DNA of 64,000 bases from Syngnathus acus (lineage: Eukaryota > Chordata > Actinopteri > Syngnathiformes > Syngnathidae): assembly GCF_901709675.1 (NCBI RefSeq), contig NC_051103.1, forward strand, positions 8,541,501 through 8,605,500, in the 5' to 3' direction. Position numbers and translations under genes: made by a program. The number at the start of each line of letters is the position of its first letter. Within the stretch, counting starts at the first letter, position 1. Below the pieces are notes generated by a model. It saw only the letters and a program-made list of their open reading frames with translations, did not search any database and was not told where the DNA came from. This document shows, in pieces, positions 1-14,231 of the stretch.

Positions 1-292
1 GCAAACGTTTCAACCGCTTGTCCATTGGTTAGCTAGCGCCGCTATCAGTCGTTTCTGATTGGTTCGTATTTGACCCTTGCGGCCAATCAATGCTTTTGTT
101 TACATGGTTCGTAGTTCGCACTCGCGGCCAATCAATGCTTTTGTTTACAAGCTTTTACTTCCGGGAGAACGGAAAGACGCTCTCGTTTACAAATGAGAGA
201 CATCAGTTCGATTTTTCTCTCCTCAAGACCATAGTTTGGAGATCAACACGTCCAAATAGCCACAGTTCTTTTTATTTATTTTGTATCTCACG
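1..292 (+). promoter_or_regulatory. oxld1 5' flank with CCAAT boxes
   Basis: This region lies upstream of the oxld1 start. It contains several ATTGG/CCAAT motifs: inverse ones near 24 and 58, and two forward copies of GGCCAATCAATGC near 80 and 126. The two forward copies sit in a tandem repeat of about 45 bp (80-150). No TATA box is evident. A CCAAT-type housekeeping promoter is inferred; no transcription start can be fixed from sequence alone. Confidence 0.45.
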
Positions 293-1299
293 ATGGTGTA
301 CTTGGTGGCGAACGCGACAAGGTCGTCCGCGTCTTTACGCAAGGTTGGTAGCCACCGTTAGCCTGCTACGTAACTGATCTCATCTCTTTTCCCCTCCCTG
401 TCCGCGACGGACATACGCCTTATTCTTTGCGAATAGATGCTCCCGTGAAGCTGCTAGTTGCACAAGACGAGCTTCAACTCATTTTCTCGATTTCAAAGCA
501 GCCGGCGAAAAGCTCAAATGACATGTCATTCTAGATAGCAATTGAGGTCTGTAATATCATTTTCGTCCCCCCCCCCCCCCCGCCCCCCCCCCCCCCCCGT
601 CACTTAATGTGTGTGTTTTTCGTCACAAGTTATACTTTCATTGAAAGCCCAAAAGTTAAGAAATGTTGTCCCGGTCAAGTGGCGTGAAAGAGAGAGAAGT
701 ACTACGTTTTCTCCCAGTTCTCGATATTCCTCCATCTGTGACTCACAATTTCAGCCTCATTTTGTTTCCACATTGCTTGGATTTGGCAACGTGACACCAT
801 TTGCCTAAAACGAGGCTCTGTCCAAATGCTGAGTCAAGAATTGAAATTGAAAATCGGATGCAGTATTTTGGAGAAAACGATTTTTGTAGGTGTGTCTCCT
901 CGAAAATACTTGGGGGTCGCACGTGAGCGGAGCAGCTGTCGAGCCGACGACTCCCCTCACCTTGTTGTTTTGCAGTTGTGGGTGGCGTCGCGGGGGTGGG
1001 CTCCACTCAGCCGGAGCGCCCGCAGCAGGTGCTTTGACGCGAGCCTCCCCCCCGCGCCGCCGTCCCCCCCGGAGAGCGCCCCCTGCCGCCCGGATCCCCG
1101 CGCTCCTCCTCCTCCCGCCCACTGCTGCATGAGCGGCTGCCACAACTGCGTGTGGATCGAGCACGCCGAGCAGCTGCTGGCCTTCTACAGCGACGACGGC
1201 GGCAGCGAGCGAGCGCTGGCCGCCGTCGAGGAGAACGTGCTGGACGACAACCTCAAGGCCTTCTTGAAGATGGAGATCCGACTCCTCAAAAAGACGTGA
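293..1299 (+). CDS. oxld1: Oxidoreductase-like domain-containing protein 1
   Basis: Two coding exons are proposed: 293-343 and 976-1299, joined in phase 0 to give 124 residues. Exon 1 encodes an Arg/Ser-containing N terminus that could serve as a mitochondrial targeting signal and ends at a GTTGGT donor. Exon 2 follows a TTTTGCAG acceptor. Residues 70-124 carry the oxidoreductase-like domain, recognisable by [11 protein letters not shown], followed by an acidic helix and a Lys-rich C terminus. Human OXLD1 is 147 residues, so length is comparable. The protein is mitochondrial and its biochemical role is poorly defined. The neighbours pde6g and nploc4 match the human 17q25 order. Exon 2 is secure; exon 1 rests on phase and splice signals only. 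ATTAAA at 1599 is a likely poly(A) signal. Confidence 0.83.
568..598. repeat. Poly-C tract in oxld1 intron
   Basis: About 30 bases are almost pure C, interrupted by one G. The tract lies in the single oxld1 intron. Such runs are prone to sequencing length error. Confidence 0.9.
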
Positions 1300-2120
1300 G
1301 CGCAGGCAGGTATGTCGGAAGCGCACGTGACGCGGCGGTTCCGAATGAGCGCGCGCGCGCACACTCCACTTTGGAAAACCGTGAGGCGACTGCTCACCAT
1401 TGGGTATTCGCTTGGGTGTGTGTGTGCAGAACTTTCCGGCACGGAGACGGTTTTGGATTTTGAGTCTGCGAGCAAGGCGGATGTCGTCGGCACGCGGCGA
1501 CGAGACGCCCGACGGCTCGTCATCAAGTCTGGTCGCGAGGCGCCTCGACTCGTAAAGCTGGCGTGCGCGCGCGGTACTATTGATTGCATCTGTCTCGTCA
1601 ATTAAACGGTGCCACATCCAAGTCGCTCGCTGGCGGTGGTGTTGTCGATGGCTCGTCACAGCGGCAAGGTGAAAACGCGTCGTGGAGGATTACGACGTGA
1701 CGGAAAATGACAGATTAGCGACATCGTCGGGGCCTCGGGCAGCGTCGGCGCCAGTTGGCATCCTCTGTCGTCATCCTGTGTCTCTCCGCCTTTCTGTCCA
1801 TTTAACCAACTTTCTGTCCATCTGTCTTGCCAATTGCCAATCCCATCTTGCTGCCTGTCTACCAGATGATTAGGGACGGGTCCCGCTACATCCGAGTGGA
1901 TTTGTCATTTTTGTCAGGGTGCGTATTCTTTTCAAATTGCAAGCGCCTCGTCCAAAGCGTCTGCACGCGAGTGCGTGTTGGTTGAGCCCCACCCATTGGT
2001 TGCTCTCGTATCTGTCTGTCCATAGCTGTCTCGTCTATGCTTGCCGGTCCGTCCGTCCGTCCGTGCGTCGGTTGGTCCGGCCAGCCCCGCCCCGCCCCGC
2101 TTGCCTCTCGCGCCGTATCC
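1300..2120. other. oxld1 3' UTR and intergenic spacer
   Basis: Contains the inferred oxld1 3' UTR with a likely ATTAAA signal at 1599-1604, then spacer with short CTGTCCAT and GTCC repeats (1790-1880, 2030-2070). I see no gene here; the long minus-strand open frames are GC-rich shadows of the oxld1 exon and its flank. Confidence 0.6.
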
Positions 2121-2121
2121 C

Positions 2122-2214
2122 CGCTAATCCCGTCCATATAAAAGGCAGCCGTCGTCGTGTCGGGCTCATCTGCCGTCTTGTCCTCTGGCCGCCGGTCACG
2201 CGAGCAAAGAAGCA
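2122..2214 (+). promoter_or_regulatory. Putative pde6g promoter and 5' noncoding exon
   Basis: A CTAATCC motif (2124-2130), the consensus of the photoreceptor homeodomain factor CRX/OTX, lies 7 bp before a TATA box, TATAAAA (2137-2143). A GTGAGT donor follows at 2215, so a short noncoding first exon of roughly 2168-2214 is inferred. It would splice to the CGCAG acceptor ending at 3559, just before the pde6g start codon. A CRX site beside a TATA box fits rod-specific expression. The motifs are seen; the exon and its link to pde6g are inferred. Confidence 0.55.
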
Positions 2215-2700
2215 CGTGAGTAGAACGCGTCCGTCCACCCGGGGAACTTTGGGGCAAATGTGAGCTCAAGTCATCCTGCACGCTTTCGGATTTTGCGATA
2301 ATATGCTTTGACCAACAAGTGGAGTTTTCTAAAACAAATCGAGAAGACCCTTGTCGCTTCTTTTAACGATATAACAAGGAAATGCAGGTCCAAAAGATCT
2401 CAAGGGACAATATTGTGAACAAAAATGGAGGGAAAGCCCATGATATTTTTCAAATGAAAAGACAACGTTTCATGTCAGAAGAAGGTCTGAAGGCAATTGG
2501 TGTCACATTTCTGATTTGGGGAAAGAGACATTTTATTTGCAATGCTTGACTTCAACAGTGACATTTGGGATTTCATGTGATTTCCCCCCAAAGATGGTGT
2601 CAAGAAATGTGACACTACGGTCGGTTGCCATGTTTTGGAATGTCAAAAGTTGAACAAGGTTTTTACAACGTCAAATACTTCCATTGTCAGTGTTGGACGA

Positions 2701-3194
2701 TTTAACGGCAACGTAGAGAGAAAGAGCACACCATTTAACGGCAAGGTAGAGCGAAAGAGCACACCATTTAACGGCAAGGTAGAGCGAAAGAGCACACCAT
2801 TTAACGGCAAGGTAGAGCGAAAGAGCACACCATTTAACGGCAAGGTAGAGAGAAAGAGCACACCATTTAACGGCAAGGTAGAGAGAAAGAGCACACCATT
2901 TAACGGCAAGGTAGAGCGAAAGAGCACACCATTTAACGGCAAGGTAGAGCGAAAGAGCACACCATTTAACGGCAAGGTAGAGCGAAAGAGCACACCATTT
3001 AACGGCAAGGTAGAGCGAAAGAGCACACCATTTAACGGCAAGGTAGAGAGAAAGAGCACACCATTTAACGGCAAGGTCGAGAGAAAGAGCACACCATTTA
3101 ACGGCAAGGTCGAGAGAAAGAGCACACCATTTAACGGCAAGGTCGAGAGAAAGAGCACACCATTTAACGGCAACGTCGAGAGAAAGAGCACACC
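2701..3194. repeat. 33-bp minisatellite, about 15 copies
   Basis: About fifteen head-to-tail copies of a 33-bp unit, differing mainly at two positions (AACG/AAGG and GTAGAGC/GTAGAGA/GTCGAGA). Since 33 is a multiple of three, the array stays open on both strands and produces artificial proteins (FNGKVERKSTP repeats on +). It lies in the inferred first intron of pde6g. High unit identity implies recent expansion or homogenisation. Confidence 0.95.
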
Positions 3195-3338
3195 TGGGGG
3201 CCCTCCGGCCTGGCTCTCGAGGCTGTCATTTCAAAGCGCTTTGTGTTCCGCAGCTGGACGTCATCGCTTAAGTGCGCCAGTGTGTGCTCAGCACTTGGGC
3301 GCTAACCAGCTCGAAAGCAGATTAGGAAAGTGAGCCCG

Positions 3339-3352
3339 GGATTAGGATTAGC
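3339..3352 (+). promoter_or_regulatory. Tandem GGATTA (CRX/OTX-type) sites
   Basis: Two adjacent GGATTA hexamers lie about 210 bp upstream of the pde6g coding exon acceptor. GGATTA is the core bound by K50 homeodomain factors such as CRX and OTX. They may belong to an intronic or alternative rod promoter. Function is inferred from the motif alone. Confidence 0.4.
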
Positions 3353-3581
3353 CCCCATTCTATCGTGCGGCGCCGGGGTCACGCTGACCCAATGTTGTGT
3401 CGTCGTCATTGGCGAGCAATTTGGCCGCCTCAAGACAACATGAAGACTTCAATACGCTCCTCGATGGCAGAAAGGGTACCTCTACGTCACCGAGGTTCCG
3501 TTTCGCCGTCGCCGCCCTCCTGGGGGCGCCTACGAGTGCTGCGTTGACATGTTCCGCAGAAAAGCGTCCGCGGCGGCGGAG

Positions 3582-4022
3582 ATGAATCTGGAGACGCCCA
3601 AACCTGACGTCAAGTCGGCCACGCGGGTGAGCGGCGGCCCGGCCACCCCGCGCAAGGGTCCCCCCAAGTTCAAGCAGAGGCAGACGCGGCAGTTCAAGAG
3701 CAAGCCGCCCAAGAAGGGCGTTCAGGGGTGCGTCCACCCGCCCGCATGGAACGTGCTCACGGCAATGTCCATTGCTGTTGCGCGCATTGTCGTCACGCTC
3801 CCTTTTTGTCCCTCTTTGCGTGCAGCTTCGGCGACGATATCCCCGGGATGGAGGGTTTGGGAACCGGTGAGTCCTCCTGCTTTTGGGGCTCCTCTGCTCA
3901 ATCCTCTGCTCAATTGTGTGTACGCCGCTCGCTCGCATCTTTTAGACATCACGGTGATCTGCCCGTGGGAGGCCTTCAATCATCTGGAGCTGCACGAGCT
4001 GGCCCAGTACGGAATCATCTGA
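3582..4022 (+). CDS. pde6g: Rod cGMP phosphodiesterase inhibitory gamma subunit
   Basis: Three coding exons, 3582-3727, 3826-3866 and 3946-4022, give 87 residues, exactly the length of vertebrate PDE6G. The product is the inhibitory subunit of rod PDE6. It blocks the catalytic alpha-beta dimer in the dark and is displaced by activated transducin. The N terminus ([16 protein letters not shown]) is the rod-type form rather than PDE6H. The central Pro/Arg/Lys-rich segment [18 protein letters not shown] and the C-terminal inhibitory tail ending ELAQYGII are conserved. Splice phases are clean (G|GGTGCG donor at 3728, CAG acceptors). An in-frame ATG at 3549 lies before the CGCAG acceptor at 3559, so 3582 is preferred as the start. 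The likely poly(A) signal is AATAAA near 4459. Confidence 0.97.
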   Translation: MNLETPKPDVKSATRVSGGPATPRKGPPKFKQRQTRQFKSKPPKKGVQGCVHPPAWNVLTAMSIAVARIVVTLPFCPSLRAASATISPGWRVWEPVSPPAFGAPLLNPLLNCVYAARSHLLDITVICPWEAFNHLELHELAQYGII

Positions 4023-5248
4023 GCTCAGCCGGAACTCGCCAACGCAAACACAAGCCCCCCGAAATACACACCCACGAAAAATAGATATCAATATATCTCT
4101 ATTTTTTATCGTTACCGGCAGCCGCTCGTGTTTAGATGGCATTTTGTGTCAGGCGCCCTGGCGTTGAGGCTCAAACGTCCTCCGTCCAGCTGTCGTCCGT
4201 CTGTCTTCGCTCACGGTCGACTCGCTGGCGACCTGCTGATTTGTCGTTAGCGTAGCAGCCACACGACGTGTTGGCTTCCATCTTGTTATGACGCTTAATT
4301 GACTTTGAAGTGACTTCGTTGCACTTTTCCATTGCTTTCCTCATCATTTACGCGTTTGCAGTCGTTTACTTGTATTTGCTTTCATTTTGCTTGCTTTTCC
4401 TCGGCAGCCAGGTCAGCATTGCAAAAGAGAATCGGAGAAATAGAGGTTGCATTTTCAAAATAAACAATTGGTGGAGATCCTTTCTTCTCATCTTTTTTTC
4501 CGCTTGAAAAGAATACCGATGCAAAACATCAAATCCAAATGTCCATTTATTCTTGTCAACAGGGGAGGCAGGGGAAAACGACTCCAGTAATATTTGAAAT
4601 AATTCATAAAAACTTGAACTCTTACAATAATAGAGTGGACCTATTCGTAAAATAAACAGGTTGACGCACACATTTTCAAAAAAAGAAGGCCTCTTCGACG
4701 GGAGGTCAGGCGGAGCCTGTGAATGAACCCTGTTTTCATGAAGCACGTTAGCCCGAATTCATTGGAGATTTGACCGAAATAGCGGGAAAGTGTCGAATCA
4801 GGGGAGGCCATCCAGATTTGATCCAAAAACATCCAACAGGGCAAACAGGGTGAACAGTGTCACATTGACGAGTCCGTCGCTCTCTGTTGTCTTCCGTTGT
4901 CACAAACACAAAAGGCAACAAATGCGAAGAAGGGAGATGGCGAAATTGGGGGCGGACATGAGACGATGGACAAAAATGGATATCTTACTGAGACAGGTTG
5001 AATGGAAACTACGTAGGTAAGTGTACTGTACTTGTCAAGCTTAGGATGGGACGGGAGTCACAGTCCGGAACAGTAGGTGGCGGTAATGCGCCTCAAAGCT
5101 GGCGACACCCGCCGTAAAACAAACCAAGAAGAAGACGGGATGGAGTCTCGTTGACAAACACGGCGTCAAGGAGCGTTCAACTTTTCAGCTTGGAGCAGGC
5201 AGGAGACTGACTAGACGACAACATCCAGCGGCCGGCTCGGGTGGCAGC
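4023..5248. other. pde6g 3' region and nploc4 5' flank
   Basis: AT-rich pde6g 3' UTR, with AATAAA near 4459 and another near 4652, passes into the nploc4 promoter side. In human, TSPAN10 lies between PDE6G and NPLOC4; no tetraspanin exon is visible here. A short repeat-like stretch is listed separately. Confidence 0.55.
5055..5135 (+). repeat. Short dispersed fish repeat upstream of nploc4
   Basis: The segment around AACAGTAGGTGGCGGTAATG and the following CCGCCGTAAAAC...AAGAAGAAG resembles a short sequence I remember as widely dispersed in fish genomes, often near gene starts. A diverged relative may occur at 20750-20810 (TAGGTGGCAACCG...AAAGAAGAGC). The family name is unknown to me. Confidence 0.4.
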
Positions 5249-8200
5249 ATGGCGGAAACCATCGTAAGTTGAAACCAACAAGCAAGCAAGACGTGTCTTC
5301 CTCGCTGGCTGCGGCCAAAGCGAGCGAGCTAGCTTAACCGGTTAGCAGCGATCAGCTAACGCCAGCCAGACAGACGAATGAGACGTGATGAGGCAGCACA
5401 ATTAGCTTGCTAGCCGGGCCGGCTCACCGGCGGCTAACGGCAGCTGAGTGTGGCTGCCAAGGCAAGGCTCGCCTTTGACTCCCCAACACAAATGTCAGTC
5501 AGGAGTTGGCCGAGTGCTCGCTCACCATCCGGTGCTTGTGTGCTTCCGATCCATCCGTGGCAAATTTGCTTTTGCTTTGGTGGCATTAACCGCAATGGAC
5601 GCCTAGTCAAAGTAGCTTGTTTTTATTTTTTATTTTTTTTGCGCAGTCGTCATACAACTTTAGTGTTCAGGTACCTTTCTATTTGATTGTTTGTTGTGTA
5701 TATTACAGATTGCATTGATTATTATTATTTTTTTTTTCCCTACGTGATTTCGTGCTGTTTTAAATTCAACCGTTTTACTAAGCAAGGTCGAGCGCATATG
5801 GAGCCTTTTGAGTGCCGATTCCGATATTAAGCAATGAATCAGCAATGGAATGACTAAGACAACTTGGTCTTTTAATGCTTACATCAACAAAGAGACCAAT
5901 TCCAGCCAGTCCATCTCACTAGAGCTACAAGCAACAATAATATACAATAAAATACCATGATGAAATCAGGCATTGTTGACAGAAAGTTGGCCGTTAAACG
6001 CTCATCAATGTACGACCCCTTTGGCCCAATATCTTGTCAGGAATTTTGGAAATGGATCCGATGATGGTCAAGCGCTTTTTGTCTGATGGCTTTTGTGTTG
6101 TCGTTTGTAGATCATCCGGGTTCAGTCTCCAGATGGGATGAAGAAAATCGCTTCCACCAAGCGGGAGACTGCCGCGGCCTTTTTCAACAAGGTTAGGGTG
6201 TTTCCTTTTCAAAGGACGCACCTTTGGCCATTTTGACGCTTCAGCCACGTTCAATATCAGCGCGCACGCTAAGCAGCTTTGCCCCGAATTGCCTTTGGTG
6301 GGCTCGTCGGACAATCGATGTTGTGGTTCGGGTTTGAGCTTTGTTTGTGTTTTTGACGGCGTTGGCAGGTGGCCAAAGAGTTCGGCTTCAACTCCAACTG
6401 CTTCGCCGTTTACCTGAACCGCAACAAAACTGGAGAGATCCTCCCCCAGAACAAAAGCCTCAGCCTGCTGAAGATCAAGTGAGTGACGGACGGACGGACG
6501 GCCGAGCTCAGGCGGGCGGGACGGACCACGCGACGCTAAGCTGCCTTTCCTTATGTGCGCCAGGCACGGCGACATGCTCTTCTTGTTCCCCTCGGGCTCG
6601 CCGGCCGAGGTGATGGACACGGCCGCCCCGCACTCGTCCTCGTCGTTCGCTTCCTCGTCCTTTCCGACGCCCCGCGCCCAGTCGGCGCCGCCCGTCCAGG
6701 AGGACGACATCGACCGCTTCCTGACCAAGCAGGACGGCAAGATCTACAGGGGCCGAGACGCGCAGCTGTGAGGAGACGCGCATGCGTGCGTGCGCGAGCG
6801 AGCGCTAGCTTTGCGCTAACGTGACGTGCTAAAGGCCAGAGAGGAGCTTGCGCAAGTTAGAGAACGTTGATGCACCTGTATATTGGCGCTGCGTGGTGTC
6901 GACAACAAAAATGGCCACGCTTGGTTTGGGCCAGGGGCATCCTTGCCACTTTGACGGCAAATGGGGCCAAAGCGTTGCTTTTGTCTGAATTGAGCAAACT
7001 TGTCCCGTGTGGTCACAGATGTCGCCACGGCGCCCTGGGCAAGTGCGTGCACTGCGTACCCTTGGAGGTCAGAACGCCGCCCCCCGCCTGCCCTCTGTAT
7101 CTTTCCTTCTTCTCCTTTAATTCCTTCCCTTTGCCTCCACCTCTTGGCACGTCTCTCCTCTCCTCTGGCAGCCTTTTGACGAGGACTACCTGAACCACCT
7201 GGACCCGCCCGTCAAGCACATGTCGTTCCACGCGTACCTGCGAAAGCTGACCGGAGGAGCCGACAAGTGAGCGCCCGTCTCTCCCGGCCGTTTCTAATGG
7301 TGAGTCCACTGAAAGCAAGGCCATGTTGATGCCTGCCGCACAGGGGGAAGTTTGCCGCCCTGGAGAACATCAGCTGTAAGATCAAGTCGGGCTGCGAAGG
7401 CCACGCCCCCTGGCCGGAGGGCATCTGCACCAAGTGCCAGCCCAGCGCCATCACGCTCAACAGACAGGTCCGAGCCCGCCGTTCTTGCCGGCAAAAGCGA
7501 GCGGCTGGGCCAGCGGAGCAAAGTTGCCCGCTGTCGCTTTGGTTGCCGTCGCGTTTGACGCTGTCGCCCGCTGTCGCCCGCTGTCGCCCGCTGTCGCCCG
7601 CTGTGGCCCGCTGTGGCCCGCTGTGGCCCGCTGTGGCCCGCTGTGGCGTTTGCTGCCGTCGCCCACTCTCACGTTTGACGTCGCTGCTTTGTCTTTGCTG
7701 GGCAGAAATACCGCCACGTGGACAACATCATGTTTGAGAACCACACCATCGCCGACCGCTTCCTGGACTTCTGGCGGAAGACGGGCAGCCAGAGGGTGGG
7801 CTACCTGTACGGCAGGTACACGGAGCACAAAGACATCCCGCTGGGCATCCGGGCCGAGGTGGCTGCCATCTACGAGCCCCCGCAGGTCAGCCGGCGCCGC
7901 CTCCCTCCCTCCCTCCCTCCCGGCCGGCCCAGACGGCTCCCCTCGGCTGACGTGCGCTTTGCTCCAGAGCGCCACCGCCAACAGTCTGCAGCTGCTGGAT
8001 GACCCGCGGGCCGCCGCCGTGGACGAGATCGCCGCCAAGCTGGGCCTGCGCAAGGTGGGCTGGATTTTCTCGGACCTGCTCTCTGAGGACACCAGGATCG
8101 GGACGGTCCACTTCACCAGAAACCAGGTGGGCTCCAGATTAGCGGCGAGAGAGAGCGAGCGAGCGAGCGAGCGAGCCTTTTCCGTTTTGCCCTTTCCCAT

Positions 8201-9728
8201 CAGGACTCTCACTTCCTGAGCGCGGAGGAGTGCATCACGGCGGGCTTCTTCCAAAACCAACATTCCAACCCCTGCAAACTCTCTCGGGACGGACACTTTG
8301 GCTCCAAGTTTGTGACGGTGGTGGCCACAGGTGAGGTCGCACCGAAGCCACGGCTCCTCTGCTCGCTGTCGCCGACTGTCGCCGGCGTTCCGTTCAGGCG
8401 GTCCGGACAACCAGGTGCACTTTGAGGGCTACCAGGTGTCCAATCAGTGCATGGCCCTGGTGAGGGACGAGTGCCTGCTGCCCTGCAAGGACGCCCCCGA
8501 GCTGGGCTACGCCAAAGAGTCCAGTCCCGAGCAATACGTGCCGGACGTCTTCTTCAAGGTAACGGCCTGGGGCTGGGGGCGGAGCGCTGGCAAACGGCGC
8601 TCAAGGCCACCTTGTGTCAACAGGACAAAGACAAGTTCGGAAACGACGTCACCTTCCTGGCGCGGCCTCTTCCCGTCGAGTATCTCATCATTGACGTGAG
8701 TTCCTTAGCACCGTCGCGAGCGCTTTTCTGGACCTGCCTTTGCGGCTGGAGGGCAAAGGACGAGGCCGCTTTGTCAAAACGGTTGCCTCCATGTTGTCAC
8801 AACGTTGACCGCCTCCTCGGCATGGCAGATCACCACAACGTTCCCCAAGGACCCCCAGTTCACCTTCAGCTCCACTCAGCGCTTCCCCATCGAGAACCGA
8901 GAAATGCTCGGAGAGACGCAGGTAAGGGCGCCGCCTTGCCTTGCCCTGCCCCACCCAGCCCTGCCTTTCTGTCTGGCGGCTCCAACGTGCGCCGGCGCCT
9001 TTCTCCTCTCCGCAGGACTTCCACAGCCTGGCCACCTATTTGTCTCAGTGCGCCTCTGCATCCTTCCTGGACACGGTGTCTGACTTCCATCTGCTCCTAT
9101 TCCTGGTCACCAACGAAGTCATGCCACTGAGGGTGAGTGCGCCGAGAGCCCTCGGCCCCCCCCCCCACACACACACACTCACCCTCACCCCGGCATGCCT
9201 TCTCGCAGGACAGCATCGGCCTGCTACTGGACGCTGTCAAGACGTGCGACCGGGACCTCGCCGAGACCTGGAAGAAGTCAGAGCAGTGGGCCACCATCGA
9301 GCAGCTGTGCGGTAAGTGGGCGCCGGTGACGGAGAAGAAAAGGAAATTGCGGCAAATAGGCAGCAACCCGCTTCCTACACAATTTGAGAGTGAAATCGGG
9401 AAACGTGTCCCGTGGTGAGCCCGACCCGAGCAGACTCGTCCATTCGATGAGTTGTGGTCGAATGGAGTGACCTTTTGACCTTGCCCGAATTCATCATGAG
9501 AGCGCTGCTTTTGCCCGCCGTCTTCAGAGTGACGTTTGTCTCCTCTCCTCCTCCCCCCGCCCGCAGGCACGGTGGGGGGGCAGCCGTCGGCGTCGGTGGG
9601 GTTCGAGAACACGGGCGACCCGTCGGCCCCCCCCGTCCTCCTCCGCCATGTGGTCGTGCGCGCACTGCACCTTCATGAACCAGCCCGGCACCGAGCACTG
9701 TGAAATGTGCAGGCTGCCCCGCACTTAG
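5249..9728 (+). CDS. nploc4: NPL4 homolog, ubiquitin recognition cofactor of p97/VCP
   Basis: Sixteen exons: 5249-5263, 6111-6191, 6369-6478, 6564-6767, 7019-7067, 7172-7266, 7344-7467, 7706-7885, 7968-8126, 8204-8330, 8398-8558, 8624-8695, 8829-8921, 9016-9132, 9209-9311 and 9567-9728. With UFD1 the protein recruits p97/VCP to ubiquitylated substrates for extraction and ERAD. The order is an N-terminal UBX-like domain ([14 protein letters not shown]), the NPL4 zinc-finger region ([12 protein letters not shown] and [11 protein letters not shown]), a catalytically inactive MPN domain (about 230-380), the NPL4 C-terminal region, and a RanBP2-type zinc finger ([14 protein letters not shown]). 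Length would be about 616 residues against 608 in human. The last exon has one surplus C in a run of eight (9627-9634), which takes the zinc finger out of frame. A sequencing error is likeliest. Confidence 0.95.
7558..7650. repeat. 10-bp tandem repeat in nploc4 intron 7
   Basis: Nine or so copies of CTGTCGCCCG / CTGTGGCCCG lie head to tail inside the nploc4 intron before exon 8. The C-to-G variant occupies the 3' half of the array. Confidence 0.9.
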
Positions 9729-13747
<4,019 letters not shown>

Positions 13748-14231
13748 GTGACCCGCCAGGGTAGCGGCCGCCCAAGACCCGGACGGTGGTCCCGTGATGG
13801 TGCCGTTTACCGGAGGGAGGCCTGCCTGCCTGCCTGCCTACCTACCTACCTACCTTCCTTCCTACCTTCCTTCCTTCCTTCAGCATTCCTTCCGCCTTTC
13901 TCTCAGTCACAAACTTGAGCGTGTTTGATCGGACACTCTTGGACAGCAGCAGAGTCGCCGTCCCTCCGTCGGGGGCTCCCGAAGCCCACACGCGGCTCAG
14001 AGCCGGGCAAAAGATGATCTCAGGTTTGAGCCGAGCGGCTCGCCCCTCTTCGTTTGCATCTCGGGTTAGTTACCCCGAGGCAGCGAGCGCCGTCCGGTGA
14101 ATAAAGCAAATATTTATAACGTGGACGACGGGAGTGTTGCTTTGCGAGCGAGACAGACAGGGAGTCAAACGCCTTTGTTTTATTGACACGGTCCAGTACA
14201 CGGACACACGCGGTCAGAGCCGCGCTTGCGG
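13748..14231. other. Tail-to-tail spacer between pten and rnls
   Basis: Holds the pten 3' UTR with a poly(A) signal near 14099, a composite simple repeat (GCCT, CTAC, CTTC units, 13818-13882), and the rnls 3' UTR, whose minus-strand AATAAA lies near 14178. The two transcripts end within about 100 bp of each other. Confidence 0.7.

Noticed and set aside
805-1659. 284-codon minus-strand frame
   Set aside because: GC-rich antisense shadow of oxld1 exon 2 and its 3' region; no recognisable domain, and the + strand carries the conserved motif.
2701-3194. CRISPR-like array
   Set aside because: Units are contiguous 33-mers without distinct spacers, and the surrounding DNA is vertebrate.
2635-3333. 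232-codon + frame and 182-codon - frame over the 33-bp repeats
   Set aside because: Both are produced by a minisatellite whose unit length is a multiple of three. There is no start context, domain or splice support, and the array lies in the inferred pde6g intron.
4023-5248. tspan10 between pde6g and nploc4
   Set aside because: Expected from human order, but no tetraspanin motif or plausible exon is present.
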